Below are positions 56,262 through 56,279 of a DNA stretch of 56,279 nt, piece by piece. A program made the translations under genes and the position numbers. The DNA is from CAYTCZ01 sp964436315. GTDB lineage: Bacteria; Actinomycetota; Thermoleophilia; Gaiellales; Gaiellaceae. Where the stretch lies: assembly GCA_964436315.1 (NCBI GenBank), contig CAYTCZ010000007.1, positions 1-56,279 on the forward strand, given 5' to 3'. The stretch's first letter is position 1. Every line of letters starts with the position of its first letter. The notes beneath the pieces are model-generated. The model did not search any database. It saw only the letters and a program-made list of their open reading frames with translations, and was not told the origin of the DNA.

Positions 56262-56279
56262 ATACCGCGTTGCGCTTGA

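Noticed and set aside
53580..56279. Prophage or integrative element
   Set aside because: No integrase, transposase, capsid or replication gene can be recognised; only decayed fragments, a tRNA-like piece and an assembly gap.

Overview
The window is about 56 kb of GC-rich DNA (roughly 60 to 65 %) from an actinobacterium. Supporting signs are an actinobacterial-type integration host factor (mihF) next to gmk and rpoZ, a fused PafB-PafC regulator, PyrR control of a pyr operon, many GTG starts, and many genes that look leaderless (a TAnnnT box ending 5 to 9 nt before the start codon). Gene content and order (rnz, pyr, mihF-gmk-rpoZ-coaBC, moxR-DUF58-transglutaminase, rimP-nusA-infB-rbfA-nrnA-truB-ribF-rpsO-pnp, ccmEF, queG) suggest a deep-branching lineage such as Thermoleophilia; that placement is an inference. 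A 100-N gap flanked by an identical 55-bp overlap shows that this is an assembled scaffold, probably metagenomic.

Layout. 1-2.5 kb: end of a LysM protein, RNase Z, a DUF2007 protein, a methyltransferase and a broken SARP-type regulator. 2.5-11.2 kb: the pyrimidine operon pyrR-pyrB-pyrC-carA-carB-pyrK-pyrD, preceded by a recognisable PyrR-binding RNA hairpin; pyrF is missing. 11.2-13.8 kb: mihF-gmk-rpoZ and coaBC, with gmk apparently starting at CTG. 13.8-18.7 kb: moxR, DUF58, transglutaminase and a TPR protein. 18.7-20.9 kb: a type IV pilus/type II secretion ATPase facing dtd. 21-28.9 kb: the rimP-nusA-infB translation and transcription cluster with an attenuator-like leader, then DUF503, rbfA, nrnA, truB and ribF. 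29-37.4 kb: gamma-glutamyltransferase facing rpsO-pnp, a geranylgeranyl-reductase-like flavoprotein, an M16 protease, dapB and dapA. 37.5-41 kb: an SOS-box-preceded radical SAM protein, bolA with a monothiol glutaredoxin, and small genes. 41-43.8 kb: ccmE-ccmF-ccmI, with ccmF starting at CTG. 43.8-48 kb: an M23 peptidase, then a cluster of divergent genes (a PD-(D/E)XK nuclease-like protein, an HPRT-like protein and a GlpX-like protein, the last two with changed catalytic residues) and a MIP18/DUF59 protein. 48-53.6 kb: quinone oxidoreductase, queG, fused pafBC and dinB. 53.6-56.3 kb: a gene-poor, partly decayed stretch with the assembly gap, a highly structured intergenic region and two small membrane proteins.

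Taken together the window is a housekeeping core: nucleotide, CoA, flavin and lysine/peptidoglycan precursors, and assembly of the transcription and translation machinery. DNA-damage functions sit around it (LexA box, PafBC, DinB). The least ordinary parts are a 28-nt-core intergenic repeat present in two copies, a C-x9-C-x10-C zinc-type module shared by the NusA tail and a small orphan protein, the cluster of altered enzymes at 45.2-47.2 kb, and the structured region at 55.55-55.8 kb.
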